From contig JAWQFQ010000025.1 in NCBI GenBank assembly GCA_035967975.1, forward strand, positions 3,022 through 67,021: DNA of 64,000 nt, read 5' to 3'. The position numbers were made by a program, and so were the translations under genes. The stretch comes from Scytonema sp035967975. Its GTDB lineage: Bacteria; Cyanobacteriota; Cyanobacteriia; Cyanobacteriales; Nostocaceae. Under the pieces are notes generated by a model. The model was not told the DNA's origin. It worked only from the letters and a program-made list of their open reading frames with translations, and did no database searches. This document shows, piece by piece, positions 8,254 to 16,740 of the stretch (its first letter is position 1; every line of letters starts with the position of its first letter).

Positions 8254-9282
8254 ATGCAATTCATTGATCAAGTAGAAATTCAAGTTGAAGCGGGTAAGGG
8301 AGGCGATGGGATTGTAGCTTTCCGACGGGAAAAGTATGTACCTGCTGGTGGTCCCTCTGGTGGTAATGGGGGAAAAGGAGGTTCGGTCATCTTACGCACA
8401 CAAGAAAATTTGCAAACTTTGCTTGACTTTAAATACCAGCATCGTTTTCGAGCAGACAACGGTGGGCGCGGTGGACCGAATAACTGTACAGGGGCAAATG
8501 GAAAAGATTTAATTATTAATGTTCCCTGCGGTACTGTTGTCTATGATGCAGAAACTGAGGAAATCCTTGGGGATTTGGTCGAACCAGAGCAAACTTTTCT
8601 GGTTGCTCAAGGCGGTAAAGGTGGTTTGGGGAATCAACATTTTTTGAGTAATCGCAATCGCGCACCAGAATACGCCCTTCCAGGACTACCAGGGGAAATT
8701 AAGTTATTGCGTTTGGAGTTGAAACTTTTGGCAGAGGTGGGTATAATCGGGCTACCAAATGCTGGAAAATCCACATTGATTTCAGCTTTATGCGCTGCAC
8801 GTCCCAAAATTGCTGATTATCCCTTTACCACACTGATACCGAATTTGGGTGTAGTACGGAAACCAAGCGGTGATGGAACAGTTTTTGCCGATATTCCTGG
8901 ATTGATTGAAGGTGCTTCCCAAGGGGCGGGTTTGGGACATGATTTCTTACGTCATATTGAACGTACTCGCGTATTGCTGCACCTGATTGATGCGACTAGT
9001 GAAGATGCGATCGCTGACTACAAAACCATTCAACAAGAGTTACAAGCTTATGGACGAGGACTACCCGAGCGTTTACAAGTGTTAGCACTCAATAAAATTG
9101 ATGCTGTTGATACTGATTCAACAGATTTAGAGGAGTTAGCTACACAACTCAATCACCTCTGTCACTCTCCTGTTTTCCTCATATCCGCTGTGACTGGCGC
9201 TGGCTTACAGCCTTTGTTGCAGCAAATTTGGTCACTTTTAGACCAACTCAATACCGAAGTTCAAAGCAGTTTACCTGTATAG
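8254..9282 (+). CDS. obg: GTPase Obg/CgtA
   Basis: A 342-residue Obg GTPase, an essential factor in late assembly of the large ribosomal subunit. Residues 1-158 are the glycine-rich Obg domain (GGPSGGNGGKGG at 32-43, QGGKGGLGNQHF at 119-130). The G domain follows: G1 GLPNAGKS (166-173), G2 YPFTTL (189-194), G3 DIPG (213-216), G4 NKID (280-283) and G5 SAVTG (311-315). It lacks the C-terminal OCT extension found in Gram-positive bacteria, as is usual in cyanobacteria. The start ATG leads directly into the conserved MQFIDQVEIQVEAG. A dispersed hairpin repeat 46 bases after the stop may act as terminator. Confidence 0.97.
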   Translation: MQFIDQVEIQVEAGKGGDGIVAFRREKYVPAGGPSGGNGGKGGSVILRTQENLQTLLDFKYQHRFRADNGGRGGPNNCTGANGKDLIINVPCGTVVYDAETEEILGDLVEPEQTFLVAQGGKGGLGNQHFLSNRNRAPEYALPGLPGEIKLLRLELKLLAEVGIIGLPNAGKSTLISALCAARPKIADYPFTTLIPNLGVVRKPSGDGTVFADIPGLIEGASQGAGLGHDFLRHIERTRVLLHLIDATSEDAIADYKTIQQELQAYGRGLPERLQVLALNKIDAVDTDSTDLEELATQLNHLCHSPVFLISAVTGAGLQPLLQQIWSLLDQLNTEVQSSLPV

Positions 9283-9327
9283 ACATCCCCCGTCTCCCGT
9301 TCAATACTTGTCGGTTAAACGAGAATT

Positions 9328-9363
9328 AGAAACCCGGTAACTCATGCGAAACCGGGTTTCTAG
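9328..9363. repeat. AGAAACCCGG palindrome (copy 1), possible terminator of obg
   Basis: AGAAACCCGGT and ACCGGGTTTCT arms flank a short loop. Upstream the sequence TCAATACTTGTCGGTTA is shared with the copy near 20760, so the repeat unit is longer than the hairpin. Confidence 0.8.
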
Positions 9364-9451
9364 GACTTCGACTATTGTATCCCTCACACCCTTGCACCCT
9401 TTCCCTTACAATTAGGATTACTTATCTTTAACTTAAACAGGAGTGCCAATC

Positions 9452-9763
9452 ATGCCAATGGCAGTTGGGGCGATTGAAACCCAGGGGTTTCCTGCTGTGC
9501 TTGCAGCAGCAGATGCAATGGTAAAAGCAGCAGCAGTAACCATTGTTTATCAAGGTCTAGCAGAAAGTGCTCGCCAGATAGTTGTTGTTCGGGGAGATGT
9601 TGCTGAGGTTCAAAGAGCAGTTGCAGCAGGTATTGAAGCAGGAAATCAATCTAACGGTGGCAAAGTGATTACCCACTATATTGTTCCCAATCCCCCAGAA
9701 AATGTGGAAAGCGTTTTGCCTATCCATTTTACTAGAAAATCGGAACCATTCCGTGTATTTTGA
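9452..9763 (+). CDS. ccmK3: Carboxysome shell protein CcmK3 (BMC domain)
   Basis: A 103-residue single BMC-domain protein. The fold signature GAIETQGFPAVLAAADAMVKAA is followed by VRGDVAEV and the C-terminal IPNPPENVESVLPIH-type segment (here VPNPPENVE). The NPPENV motif and the AGL-ESARQI strand fit CcmK3 better than CcmK1, K2 or K4. CcmK3 is a minor shell subunit thought to form mixed hexamers with CcmK4. AGGAG (9439-9443) lies eight bases before the ATG at 9452 and decides the start; the GTG at 9443 overlaps the Shine-Dalgarno sequence and is not used. ccmK4 follows 117 bases downstream, as a satellite locus apart from the main ccm operon. Confidence 0.88.
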   Translation: MPMAVGAIETQGFPAVLAAADAMVKAAAVTIVYQGLAESARQIVVVRGDVAEVQRAVAAGIEAGNQSNGGKVITHYIVPNPPENVESVLPIHFTRKSEPFRVF

Positions 9764-9880
9764 GAATCTTACAGGCATCAAACGTATAAAGATAAAGGTC
9801 TACTCTATCAAAATCGGTAGAAAGACTCGTACAATTATTCTGTAGCGCCACAATAAGTTTAGTAGTACAGGAGATAACCA

Positions 9881-10219
9881 ATGCCACTACAGGCAGTTGG
9901 ATCTATTGAAACAAAGGGCTTTCCAGCAGTATTAGCTGCGGCAGATGCGATGGTGAAAGCAGGTCGAGTCACTCTTGTTGGATATATAAGAGTAGGTAGT
10001 GCTCGTTTTACAGTGAATATCCGGGGGGATGTTCAAGAGGTAAAAACTGCAATGTCGGCTGGTATTGAAGCCGTCGAAAAAGTTCATGGCGGTGCTTTGG
10101 AATCTTGGGTGATTATTCCTCGTCCCCATGAAAACGTCGAAGCTGTTCTACCTATCGGTTACACTGAGCAAGTCGAACAGTACCGACAAGCAGTGGAAAA
10201 TCCAATAGTAAGAAGGTAA
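9881..10219 (+). CDS. ccmK4: Carboxysome shell protein CcmK4 (BMC domain)
   Basis: A 112-residue BMC shell protein with the sequence pattern of CcmK4: VGSIETKGFPAVLAAADAM, VGYIRVGSARFTVNIRGDV and IIPRPHENVEAVLPIGYT. It forms hexameric tiles of the carboxysome facets, and K3/K4 variants are thought to tune pore selectivity. AGGAG precedes the ATG with ideal spacing. Pairing with ccmK3 in the same direction is the usual beta-cyanobacterial satellite arrangement. The C-terminal tail after EQYRQAVEN is a short variable extension. Confidence 0.93.
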   Translation: MPLQAVGSIETKGFPAVLAAADAMVKAGRVTLVGYIRVGSARFTVNIRGDVQEVKTAMSAGIEAVEKVHGGALESWVIIPRPHENVEAVLPIGYTEQVEQYRQAVENPIVRR

Positions 10220-10416
10220 TTCGTAACTCGTAATTGAAATAATTCGTAATAGCTTTTCGATAATTACTTACGAATTGGCGCACTTGCGGTGTGACCTGAA
10301 GACCGCAGTGGCTCACTACCAACGCTTTCTGTGGGCATATTGACCTCTCCCCATGCATAAAGGCAAGGGGAGGGGATTCACTAAATTTACTTGAGACTCA
10401 TCATCGAGCAACCCTG
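10220..10416. other. Spacer with STRR and a CCTCTCCCC/GGGGAGGGG hairpin
   Basis: Contains GTAATTCGTAA-type repeats, then CCTCTCCCC and AGGGGAGGGG as inverted arms around 10340-10375. No promoter could be assigned with confidence. Confidence 0.4.
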
Positions 10417-10998
10417 ATGGTACAAATTAAACATAGATTTCAAAGCTTTGAAGAATACCTATCTTATGATGATGGCTCAGATAAACTCTATGAGTTGTTT
10501 AATGGAGAGTTAATCGAGATCGCGACAGAATCAGGAACTAATGTTCAGATTGCAAATCGTCTTTTCCTGATTTTTGCGATGATTGTAGGGGTCGATCGCG
10601 TTCGAGGACATGGTTTAGAACTGGAAGTCAGAGGAGAACCTAGGAACCGTTATCCTGACTTAACAATTATTCGCCAAGAGCATATTCAGCAGTTAGCAAA
10701 ACGTAATACTATTCGCTTATCAATGCTACCTCCTCTACTGGTGATTGAAGTGGTTAGTCCAGGAGAATTGCAACGAGATAGAGATTTCATTGCCAAGCGA
10801 TCGCAGTATCAAGATTGTGGTATTCCTGAATATTGGATTATCGACCCCGAAACTAAAAGTATATTAATCTTAGAACTGACTGACAAAACTTACACTGAGA
10901 TAGGTAACTTTGCTGGTAGTCATTTAGTTGTATCTCCACAATTCAATCAACTAAATTTCAAAGTATCACAAATATTTGATACAGAAAATCAAGCTTAA
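10417..10998 (+). CDS. Uma2-family putative PD-(D/E)XK endonuclease (DUF820)
   Basis: A 193-residue member of the Uma2 family, widely expanded in cyanobacteria. The nuclease-fold signature is visible: an acidic residue in RYPDLTII, then LVIEVVSPGELQRDRDF followed by KRSQYQDCGIPEYWIIDPET. These give the expected D-x(n)-E-x-V and Lys positions. Its biological role is not established for the family, which often sits near or inside mobile regions. Here it stands between ccmK4 and a glycosyltransferase and ends 19 bases before the latter's ATG, so the two may share a transcript by chance. Confidence 0.88.
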   Translation: MVQIKHRFQSFEEYLSYDDGSDKLYELFNGELIEIATESGTNVQIANRLFLIFAMIVGVDRVRGHGLELEVRGEPRNRYPDLTIIRQEHIQQLAKRNTIRLSMLPPLLVIEVVSPGELQRDRDFIAKRSQYQDCGIPEYWIIDPETKSILILELTDKTYTEIGNFAGSHLVVSPQFNQLNFKVSQIFDTENQA

Positions 10999-11017
10999 AG
11001 ATAATCAGTCTGAATTT

Positions 11018-11749
11018 ATGTCTAGTGTCTCCATCATTATTCCCACGTTGAATGAGGCAAATTATTTAGGGCGGACTCTGCGCTGTCTGAGTCTGCTAGA
11101 ACCTCAATCTCAGGAGGTGATTGTTGTTGATGGTGGAAGTTGTGACGAAACTGTTGCTATAGCCCAAAAAGCTGGGGTAAACACTCTTGCAGCAAAAGAA
11201 CGTGGACGTGCTGCACAAATGAATCAAGGTGCAGAAGTAGCGACTGGAGAATATCTGTGCTTTTTACATGCGGATACTTTGGTTCCTGATGATTTAGTTA
11301 CCCTTATTCAGCAGACTCTTGCAGAGAAAACTGTTGCGGCTGGTGGTTTTATTTCTCTGATGTCGGGAGAGAAAACGACTCGTTGGGGAGTTTCACTGCA
11401 TAACGTTTTGAAAACTTACTATGCGCCCTTGCTTTTCCGCCCACACTTGTTTGTTAAAGGACTGCGTTTGTTGTTTGGGGATCAAGTTATATTCGCACGT
11501 CGCGCTGATTTTTGGGAGTGTGGGGGCTTTGACAGCAGTCTTGTTATTATGGAAGAAGCTGATTTATGCTTGAAGCTATCGCGGCGCGGGAGAATCCGCT
11601 TGGTCAACCGCATTGTTCAAAGTAGCGATCGCCGTGTAGCACACTGGGGTTTTTTCAAAGCAACGGCAATATATCTTTATATTGGCTTACTGTGGGGGTT
11701 TGGTGTCTCGCCACAATACCTTAAAAAATTCTATGATGATATTCGTTGA
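11018..11749 (+). CDS. Family 2 glycosyltransferase, TIGR04283-type
   Basis: A 243-residue GT-A transferase. SIIIPTLNEANYLGRTL is the nucleotide-sugar binding start, DGGSCDET the first acidic motif, and FLHADTLVP holds the metal-binding DxD-like site. The pattern, including AKERGRAAQMNQG and a C-terminal hydrophobic YIGLLWGFGVSP, fits the TIGR04283 group (rSAM/selenodomain-associated, linked in some cyanobacteria to arsenosugar formation). No arsenic genes are nearby, so the acceptor is open. The ATG at 11018 is preferred; upstream in-frame codons overlap the Uma2 gene. A hairpin just after the stop codon probably ends transcription. Confidence 0.82.
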   Translation: MSSVSIIIPTLNEANYLGRTLRCLSLLEPQSQEVIVVDGGSCDETVAIAQKAGVNTLAAKERGRAAQMNQGAEVATGEYLCFLHADTLVPDDLVTLIQQTLAEKTVAAGGFISLMSGEKTTRWGVSLHNVLKTYYAPLLFRPHLFVKGLRLLFGDQVIFARRADFWECGGFDSSLVIMEEADLCLKLSRRGRIRLVNRIVQSSDRRVAHWGFFKATAIYLYIGLLWGFGVSPQYLKKFYDDIR

Positions 11750-11750
11750 A

Positions 11751-11770
11751 AAGTACCCAAAAGGGTACTT
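11751..11770 (+). terminator. Stem-loop terminator after the glycosyltransferase
   Basis: AAGTACCC, loop AAAA, GGGTACTT: a perfect 8-bp stem starting two bases after the stop codon. The following T tract is interrupted, so strength is uncertain. Confidence 0.65.
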
Positions 11771-12729
11771 CTAAAATCTTTGTTGATTTTTAAGAATAAT
11801 CTTATATACTAGAATCTATTTTTAGATAAGGGTGGTGATGGATTTTTACACAGTCATCGGTTATTAATTTGAGCGAGCAGGTAACCGTTCCTCTACCAAT
11901 AGAACTTGGACACATTGGTGGCGGGATGCTTATCTGTATCCAAACAACTGTTAATAATTATGTACTGTTCAATAATTTATAATCAGGTGGTTTCTCCGAA
12001 GAAATTATAAATTCTATTGCTTTTTTTCATAATTCACCAATACGATCTTTTAGTGTAGTCGCTTGTAAAATTTTAAAACTCCCTACGGTTTGCCAATACT
12101 GTGTTCTGTTGGAATTGTAACTAAAAAGACACATAATCAGTATTCAGCACTCATAACAAAACAGGGTTTTAGAAAACCAAGCCCTACAAATGCGGTTACT
12201 AACCAATTCAGGTTTGCAGAGCAGATAATTGTCAGCTTCTGTGAACTTCTAACGAACCCCTAAGTAATCCAGACTACACTGGTAAATGAAGAAACAGGTA
12301 TAAAAAGTGGCAATGTATTAGACTTAAAAATGAGGACACTGAGAAGGAGAAACATATATTGGCTAAACTGCGTCAGGTCATGTGTGAATGATATCACTAG
12401 CTAAATCGGGTGCAAGATGTCAGTTTTTCCAAAACCCTCATTAGCAAATGTGTATCCCCTCATACTCTGGGTAAAGAACTTTTCTGAGTTAGAACAATAC
12501 ACAATCTACCAAAATATAAATTTTCGTAAAGCAGCGAAAATGCTCAGAAACAGTTATAGCCCGCACTTCGAGCTCAATGAGGGTGCATAAGTACGTAAAA
12601 CTTTCTGCATAAACCTAGTAGAACGGAACGTAATAAAAGTGTAGAGATGCTCGATGTCATGATGGACATCATTTTATTATCAGGGGCAACTGCCAGTGAA
12701 AAAGTTATGTGGGACAAAAGGGGGTTGTG
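11771..12729 (+). promoter_or_regulatory. Long non-coding leader upstream of hetZ
   Basis: Close to 1 kb with no convincing gene on either strand. In Anabaena the hetZ gene has a long upstream region with a HetR-dependent promoter (established knowledge). Visible here are an inverted pair ACCCTCATT (about 12434) and AATGAGGGT (about 12576), with a further CCCCTCAT near 12457. These resemble one half of the HetR palindrome known from hetP. A perfect hairpin GATGTC-ATGATG-GACATC lies at 12653-12670, 60 bases before the start codon. Which of these is functional cannot be told from sequence alone. Confidence 0.45.
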
Positions 12730-13905
12730 ATGCAAACTTTAAAACAGGGTTTCGAGGAGCGCAATCTCACTATGGCTTCGGAGGCGGAAAAACTGGCGCA
12801 GTATTGGCAAAAGCGACTTGCTAATGAATGCCCAGAACAAAGTGATGCAAATAGGAAAAGTATAGTTAATTGGCTGATGGGAAGTGAGTTGCAACGCTAT
12901 GAAGTCCTCTCTCCAAAGGAGTTGGACATCGCTAAGCAAGCAATGGAATACCGCTATCGGATTCTATGTCAGCGCTATTTGGGGATTGCAAGAGAACGCG
13001 CCTATCGCAATCTCATCACTCGATTGGGAAGCTTGGTGACATTACGCAATAAAATTCAAACATGGGTAGCCCTGAGTCGGGATAGACAGCGAAATGTACT
13101 AGATGTTTTGCAAGAAGTGATTCAAGAGTTGCTGCAAAGCGATAACTATATGCAGCAGCAGATGGCTAGTATATCGGAATTAGCAACAGATGAGCGGTTG
13201 AAAAACGCCCTCCTATTTGCGAGTGTAGAAGAGTATTGTTTGCGACCAGTACGCAATCAACCTCTGCTGGTTTACCGTTTCGTGAATTACCTAAGACGGA
13301 CTCAACGAGGCGGGTTGACTCAAGTACCAGGTGGCGACCTCGTGAGATTGGTGTCCGAGGAGATTCTCTCTGATGACAGTGATAATCGAGTCAACCTGGT
13401 GGATACTCAAGCGATCGCAGAATATATTGAAGCACAAGCACAAGAAGAACAGCTTGCAATGCGTCATGCAGTTAAGCAAGAGTTTGAACACTATTTGAAA
13501 GAAAACCTGGGTCAGGAAGCTGTGGACTGGCTGCGGCTCTACCTGCAAGGGAAGCCTCAAGATGCGATCGCCAAAACACTCAATAAACCGATAAAAGAAG
13601 TGTACCGACTGCGAGAAAAAATTAGCTACCATGCAGTGCGAGTGTTTGCGATGAAAAACAAACCGGAACTGGTAGATAGCTGGTTATCAACTTCTTTAGT
13701 TGAGCACAATTTGGGACTGACGCAAAAACAGTGGCAAAATTTGTACGAGAAATTGACCGCCAAACAGCGGGAAATCCTGAATTTGCGGAAATCGGGTCAT
13801 GCGATTGATGCGATCGCCCAACAGCTAAAACTCAAAAATCACCAAGTCATGGGCGAATGGACCAAAGTCTATTTGACAGCGCAGGCTTTAAGAGGTCAAG
13901 ACTGA
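12730..13905 (+). CDS. hetZ: Heterocyst differentiation protein HetZ
   Basis: A 391-residue, mostly helical protein recognised as HetZ, a transcription factor acting with HetR early in heterocyst differentiation. Recognition rests on overall length, the N-terminal LAQYWQKRL segment, the C-terminal helix-turn-helix-like units (QDAIAKTLNKPIKEVYRLREKI and AIDAIAQQLKLKNHQ) and the patU gene directly downstream, which is the conserved arrangement. I placed the start at the ATG 12730, six bases after AAGGGGG; a GTG at 12709 would add seven residues. The long leader before it fits regulated expression during nitrogen step-down. Confidence 0.85.
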   Translation: MQTLKQGFEERNLTMASEAEKLAQYWQKRLANECPEQSDANRKSIVNWLMGSELQRYEVLSPKELDIAKQAMEYRYRILCQRYLGIARERAYRNLITRLGSLVTLRNKIQTWVALSRDRQRNVLDVLQEVIQELLQSDNYMQQQMASISELATDERLKNALLFASVEEYCLRPVRNQPLLVYRFVNYLRRTQRGGLTQVPGGDLVRLVSEEILSDDSDNRVNLVDTQAIAEYIEAQAQEEQLAMRHAVKQEFEHYLKENLGQEAVDWLRLYLQGKPQDAIAKTLNKPIKEVYRLREKISYHAVRVFAMKNKPELVDSWLSTSLVEHNLGLTQKQWQNLYEKLTAKQREILNLRKSGHAIDAIAQQLKLKNHQVMGEWTKVYLTAQALRGQD

Positions 13906-14154
13906 GCAGGTTCAAAGGAAGGTAATTGGTAATTGGTAATTGCTACTGGTTGACGATCGACCGTTAACAGGATATGGTTAACAGTCAATGGTCAGCAGTA
14001 GGCTATTAACCATTACCCATCACCAAGTCCTTACAAATCTCCGAGTTCTTTGTAGTTTATTGAACTTTTATTTCTTTAATGATAAGAGTTAGTGTATTAC
14101 TAACAAACTTGTGGGCAGTATAGGATATAAGGAAACATTTATCAGTTAAATCGT
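13906..14154. repeat. Spacer with GGTAATT heptamers and GTTAAC-type repeats
   Basis: Begins with three tandem copies of GGTAATT, followed by GTTAACAG and GTCAATGGTCAG repeats. AAGGAAAC about 20 bases before the patU start is too far for a standard ribosome binding site. Confidence 0.6.
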
Positions 14155-15417
14155 ATGTTGTCTTCAGAGGGCAAACCAACTGATAGTTCAGTAAATGGTA
14201 AACCAATGATACTCGGTACAAACACACAGTCAGACCAGATGTTAGATCGCGAACAAGTATTTCGGCTGATTGAGACTACCTTATCCTTTGAGGCTTGCCT
14301 GTATCATCAGATATTACCTTTTAAAATAGAAGACAACAATTTGTTACTGGGGATGGTAAACCCTCAAGATAATGTAGCGCTTGACTACGTTAACCGTCTA
14401 TTGCCATATCTCAAGTGCAAAATGGAGACTCAGGCTATAACGGGCGATATCCACCGTACGATTTTGTCAGCATACCTGAACTACAAAAACAACTCGGCTT
14501 TAGGCGCTACAACTGTGCAGAAGTCTTGGGAAGAGATTGCTCCAGAAAAAGACCCTGTAACTTTTGCCAATCAAGCAACTAGCAGTATAGATAGCCAGAC
14601 TGAACCAGCAAATCAAACAACGATTCATACAAACAATTCAAACGATACAACTACCTTGCAGTTTGGTTATCAACCTTCAAGTGCTTCAGACAGATTAACA
14701 GAATTAATCAATCGTAGAAATCACAATAACCTTTTTGCAGAAGAACAACAGCCTCATACTCACGAAACAGCAAACCCTGATGCTTTACATATCTTACAAT
14801 TATCTACGCCAAAGTTAATGAGTCCCCTAGAGGACTTGGCAACATTACCACCCAAAAAATTACTAGAACAATTACTAGGGCGGGTGCTAGCAGATGGAAT
14901 TGGTCGCCTGTATTTAGAGAGAAGACCCTATCACGGCAGAATTCTTTGGAGCGAAAATGGAGTTTTGCAATCTGTTTTAGAAAAAGTACCTCTCTCGGTT
15001 TTCCAAGGCGTACTTAATGAATTGAAGCGATTTGCTTCCCTACCCATAACTACAGTAGTAGAACCAAAACAAGTAGAGAGAGAATGTCTCTATCAACAAA
15101 ACCGTTTGTTATTGCGTTTGCGAGTTATGCCGGGAATGTATGGTGAAGAGGCGACACTACAAGTTCTCCGAGGAGCAGCTTTAAAGTTTTATCAACAGCA
15201 ACAAGTGACCCGTCTCAGTCATGATGCTATGGGAATTTCCCAGCAACTGATTTACAAGTTACGTGAACTTAAAGAGCGTCTTGCATTAAATTACAAACTT
15301 AACTCCGGACAAGCACAAGCTTTTGAAACTTTAAATCAACTACTGGATAATTTAGACCAACAGATGAAAATCATCACTGATATTCAAGAAGGACCACCAC
15401 AAAGAAATAAACCATAA
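14155..15417 (+). CDS. patU: Heterocyst pattern protein PatU (intact, PilB/GspE-like N-domains)
   Basis: A 420-residue protein directly after hetZ. In Anabaena PCC 7120 this gene is split into patU5 and patU3; here it is one uninterrupted frame. Residues about 30-112 look like the N1 domain of GspE/PilB secretion ATPases (ILPFKIEDNNLLLGMVNPQD, DYVNRLLPYL). Residues about 230-350 resemble the N2 region (LLEQLLGRVLADGIGRLYLE, RILWSENGVLQSVLEKVP). No Walker A or B motif follows, so it is not an ATPase. The linker 113-225 is low in complexity and rich in Asn, Thr and Gln. PatU3 influences heterocyst spacing; the mechanism is unknown. Confidence 0.82.
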   Translation: MLSSEGKPTDSSVNGKPMILGTNTQSDQMLDREQVFRLIETTLSFEACLYHQILPFKIEDNNLLLGMVNPQDNVALDYVNRLLPYLKCKMETQAITGDIHRTILSAYLNYKNNSALGATTVQKSWEEIAPEKDPVTFANQATSSIDSQTEPANQTTIHTNNSNDTTTLQFGYQPSSASDRLTELINRRNHNNLFAEEQQPHTHETANPDALHILQLSTPKLMSPLEDLATLPPKKLLEQLLGRVLADGIGRLYLERRPYHGRILWSENGVLQSVLEKVPLSVFQGVLNELKRFASLPITTVVEPKQVERECLYQQNRLLLRLRVMPGMYGEEATLQVLRGAALKFYQQQQVTRLSHDAMGISQQLIYKLRELKERLALNYKLNSGQAQAFETLNQLLDNLDQQMKIITDIQEGPPQRNKP

Positions 15418-15832
15418 AGATAAAGAAGAAGGCAACGTAAGCTATTAGCCGTCAGCTATCAGCTTTTCTAAGCTATAAAAGGCATTCATAATGATACCAT
15501 GAAGCCATAGAAAATGCAAAGGAAACAGGCTTGAAAGCTGGCTGCTGAAGGCTAATAGCAGAACGCTTACATCTTTATGTTTTCTCGGTAAAACTGCCGA
15601 TTTAGATTTGGTATCGGTTGTGTTGTAATAGAATCCTAGAGCATCAGCATAGTAATACCAAAAACCCAGTTTCGTTGAGTTGATTCAACGAAAAATCGGT
15701 GTTTTTAAGGAGAGAAACTTGGGTTTTTTAAATCTAGTTTTGACAAATATACCGATGCTCTCGCCTGAACTGTCTTATTTTTTAACGCTTAATCATAACG
15801 AAATCAGCTTAGTAAATTTTTATAAATATTTC
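15418..15832. other. Spacer with inverted AGCTATTAGC-type repeats and a degenerate hairpin
   Basis: GCTATTAGCCGTCAGCTATCAGC and GGCTGCTGAAGGCTAATAGC segments are loosely inverted. At 15661-15706 lies TTTCGTTGA...TTCAACGAAA inside AAAACCCAG...TCGGTGTTTTT, a diverged copy of the AGAAACCCGG palindrome family. In-frame codons upstream of the Crp gene start at 15680, but they do not look like part of that protein. Confidence 0.5.
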
Positions 15833-16516
15833 ATGGAAACTGAAGTTTTTAGTGAACTTTTTCCCTTAATGAGCACAGCCAACCCACAAACATTGGAATG
15901 GCTCCTCTCGATCGCGACTGAACACGAATACCCAGCCGGACGAGCCGTTGTCATGGAAGATGCTTGGGGAAACGCAGTTTACTTTTTAGTTTCTGGTTGG
16001 GTCAAAGTCCGGCGTACAGTCGGCGAAAGTTCTGTTGCTTTGGCAATTTTAGGTCGGGGTGATTTTTTTGGAGAAATGGCAATTTTGGATGAATCACCAC
16101 GTTCAACTGATGTCATTTCTCTTTCGAGAGTCAAGTTGTTGAGCATTTCCAGAGAACGTTTTATTCAAATCTTATTTAAAGATCCACAGCTACATCACCG
16201 AATGTTACAGTTAATGGTAAGGCGATTGCGGCAAATTAACGTCCGCTTGCAAATGCGGTCTTCACCACCTGCGGTGAAACTTGCCCATACCCTAGTCAGC
16301 CTGGGAGAAAACTACGGTCAGCCATCAATCAAAGGAAAAGAAATATATAATATTGCTTTTAAGGATTTAGCCGACATTACAGAAATTACCCTGGAAGAAA
16401 CGACCAAAATTATGGAAAAACTGCGTGAGAAAAGTTGGATTCAAGTGGATAAGACTAATCAGTTGATTTATCTAGTCAATTTTAGGCAGTTGATACATTT
16501 AGCAAGCAAAGTCTAA
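15833..16516 (+). CDS. Crp/Fnr-family transcriptional regulator
   Basis: A 227-residue regulator with an N-terminal cyclic-nucleotide-type beta-roll (VVMEDAWGNAVYFLVSGWVKV, then GRGDFFGEMAILDESPRSTDV) and a C-terminal winged helix (FKDLADITEITLEETTKIMEKLREKSW). The roll keeps the FGEMAIL..PRS pattern, in which Glu and Arg bind cAMP in Crp-like proteins, so a nucleotide effector is possible. It is not NtcA. I chose the ATG at 15833 (METEVFSEL) because family members begin close to this point; upstream ATG (15755) or other codons would add 26 or more atypical residues. No clear ribosome binding site supports either start. Confidence 0.85.
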   Translation: METEVFSELFPLMSTANPQTLEWLLSIATEHEYPAGRAVVMEDAWGNAVYFLVSGWVKVRRTVGESSVALAILGRGDFFGEMAILDESPRSTDVISLSRVKLLSISRERFIQILFKDPQLHHRMLQLMVRRLRQINVRLQMRSSPPAVKLAHTLVSLGENYGQPSIKGKEIYNIAFKDLADITEITLEETTKIMEKLREKSWIQVDKTNQLIYLVNFRQLIHLASKV

Positions 16517-16740
16517 TAGTACACTTTTTGCTTTGCACAGGATCGGTATGATACATTCGGACCGCTTTTGAATAATAAAGGAAAAGATAAAGTATAAATT
16601 AAAACTGCGTAAAAGTTGAACCCTTTGACCTTCAGACTTTACTCGAGTTAACCAGTCAGCTGTTTGACTTGTGGCTATTAACAATTAATTATTAACTATT
16701 AACTATACACTAATGATTCTGAAGTCTACACCAACCACTG

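Noticed and set aside
9443..9451. GTG start for ccmK3
   Set aside because: It overlaps the AGGAG ribosome binding site; the ATG at 9452 has ideal spacing and gives the family's MPxAVG start.
12739..13632. Minus-strand frames inside hetZ
   Set aside because: They are antisense shadows of a well-supported gene, with unlikely residue composition.
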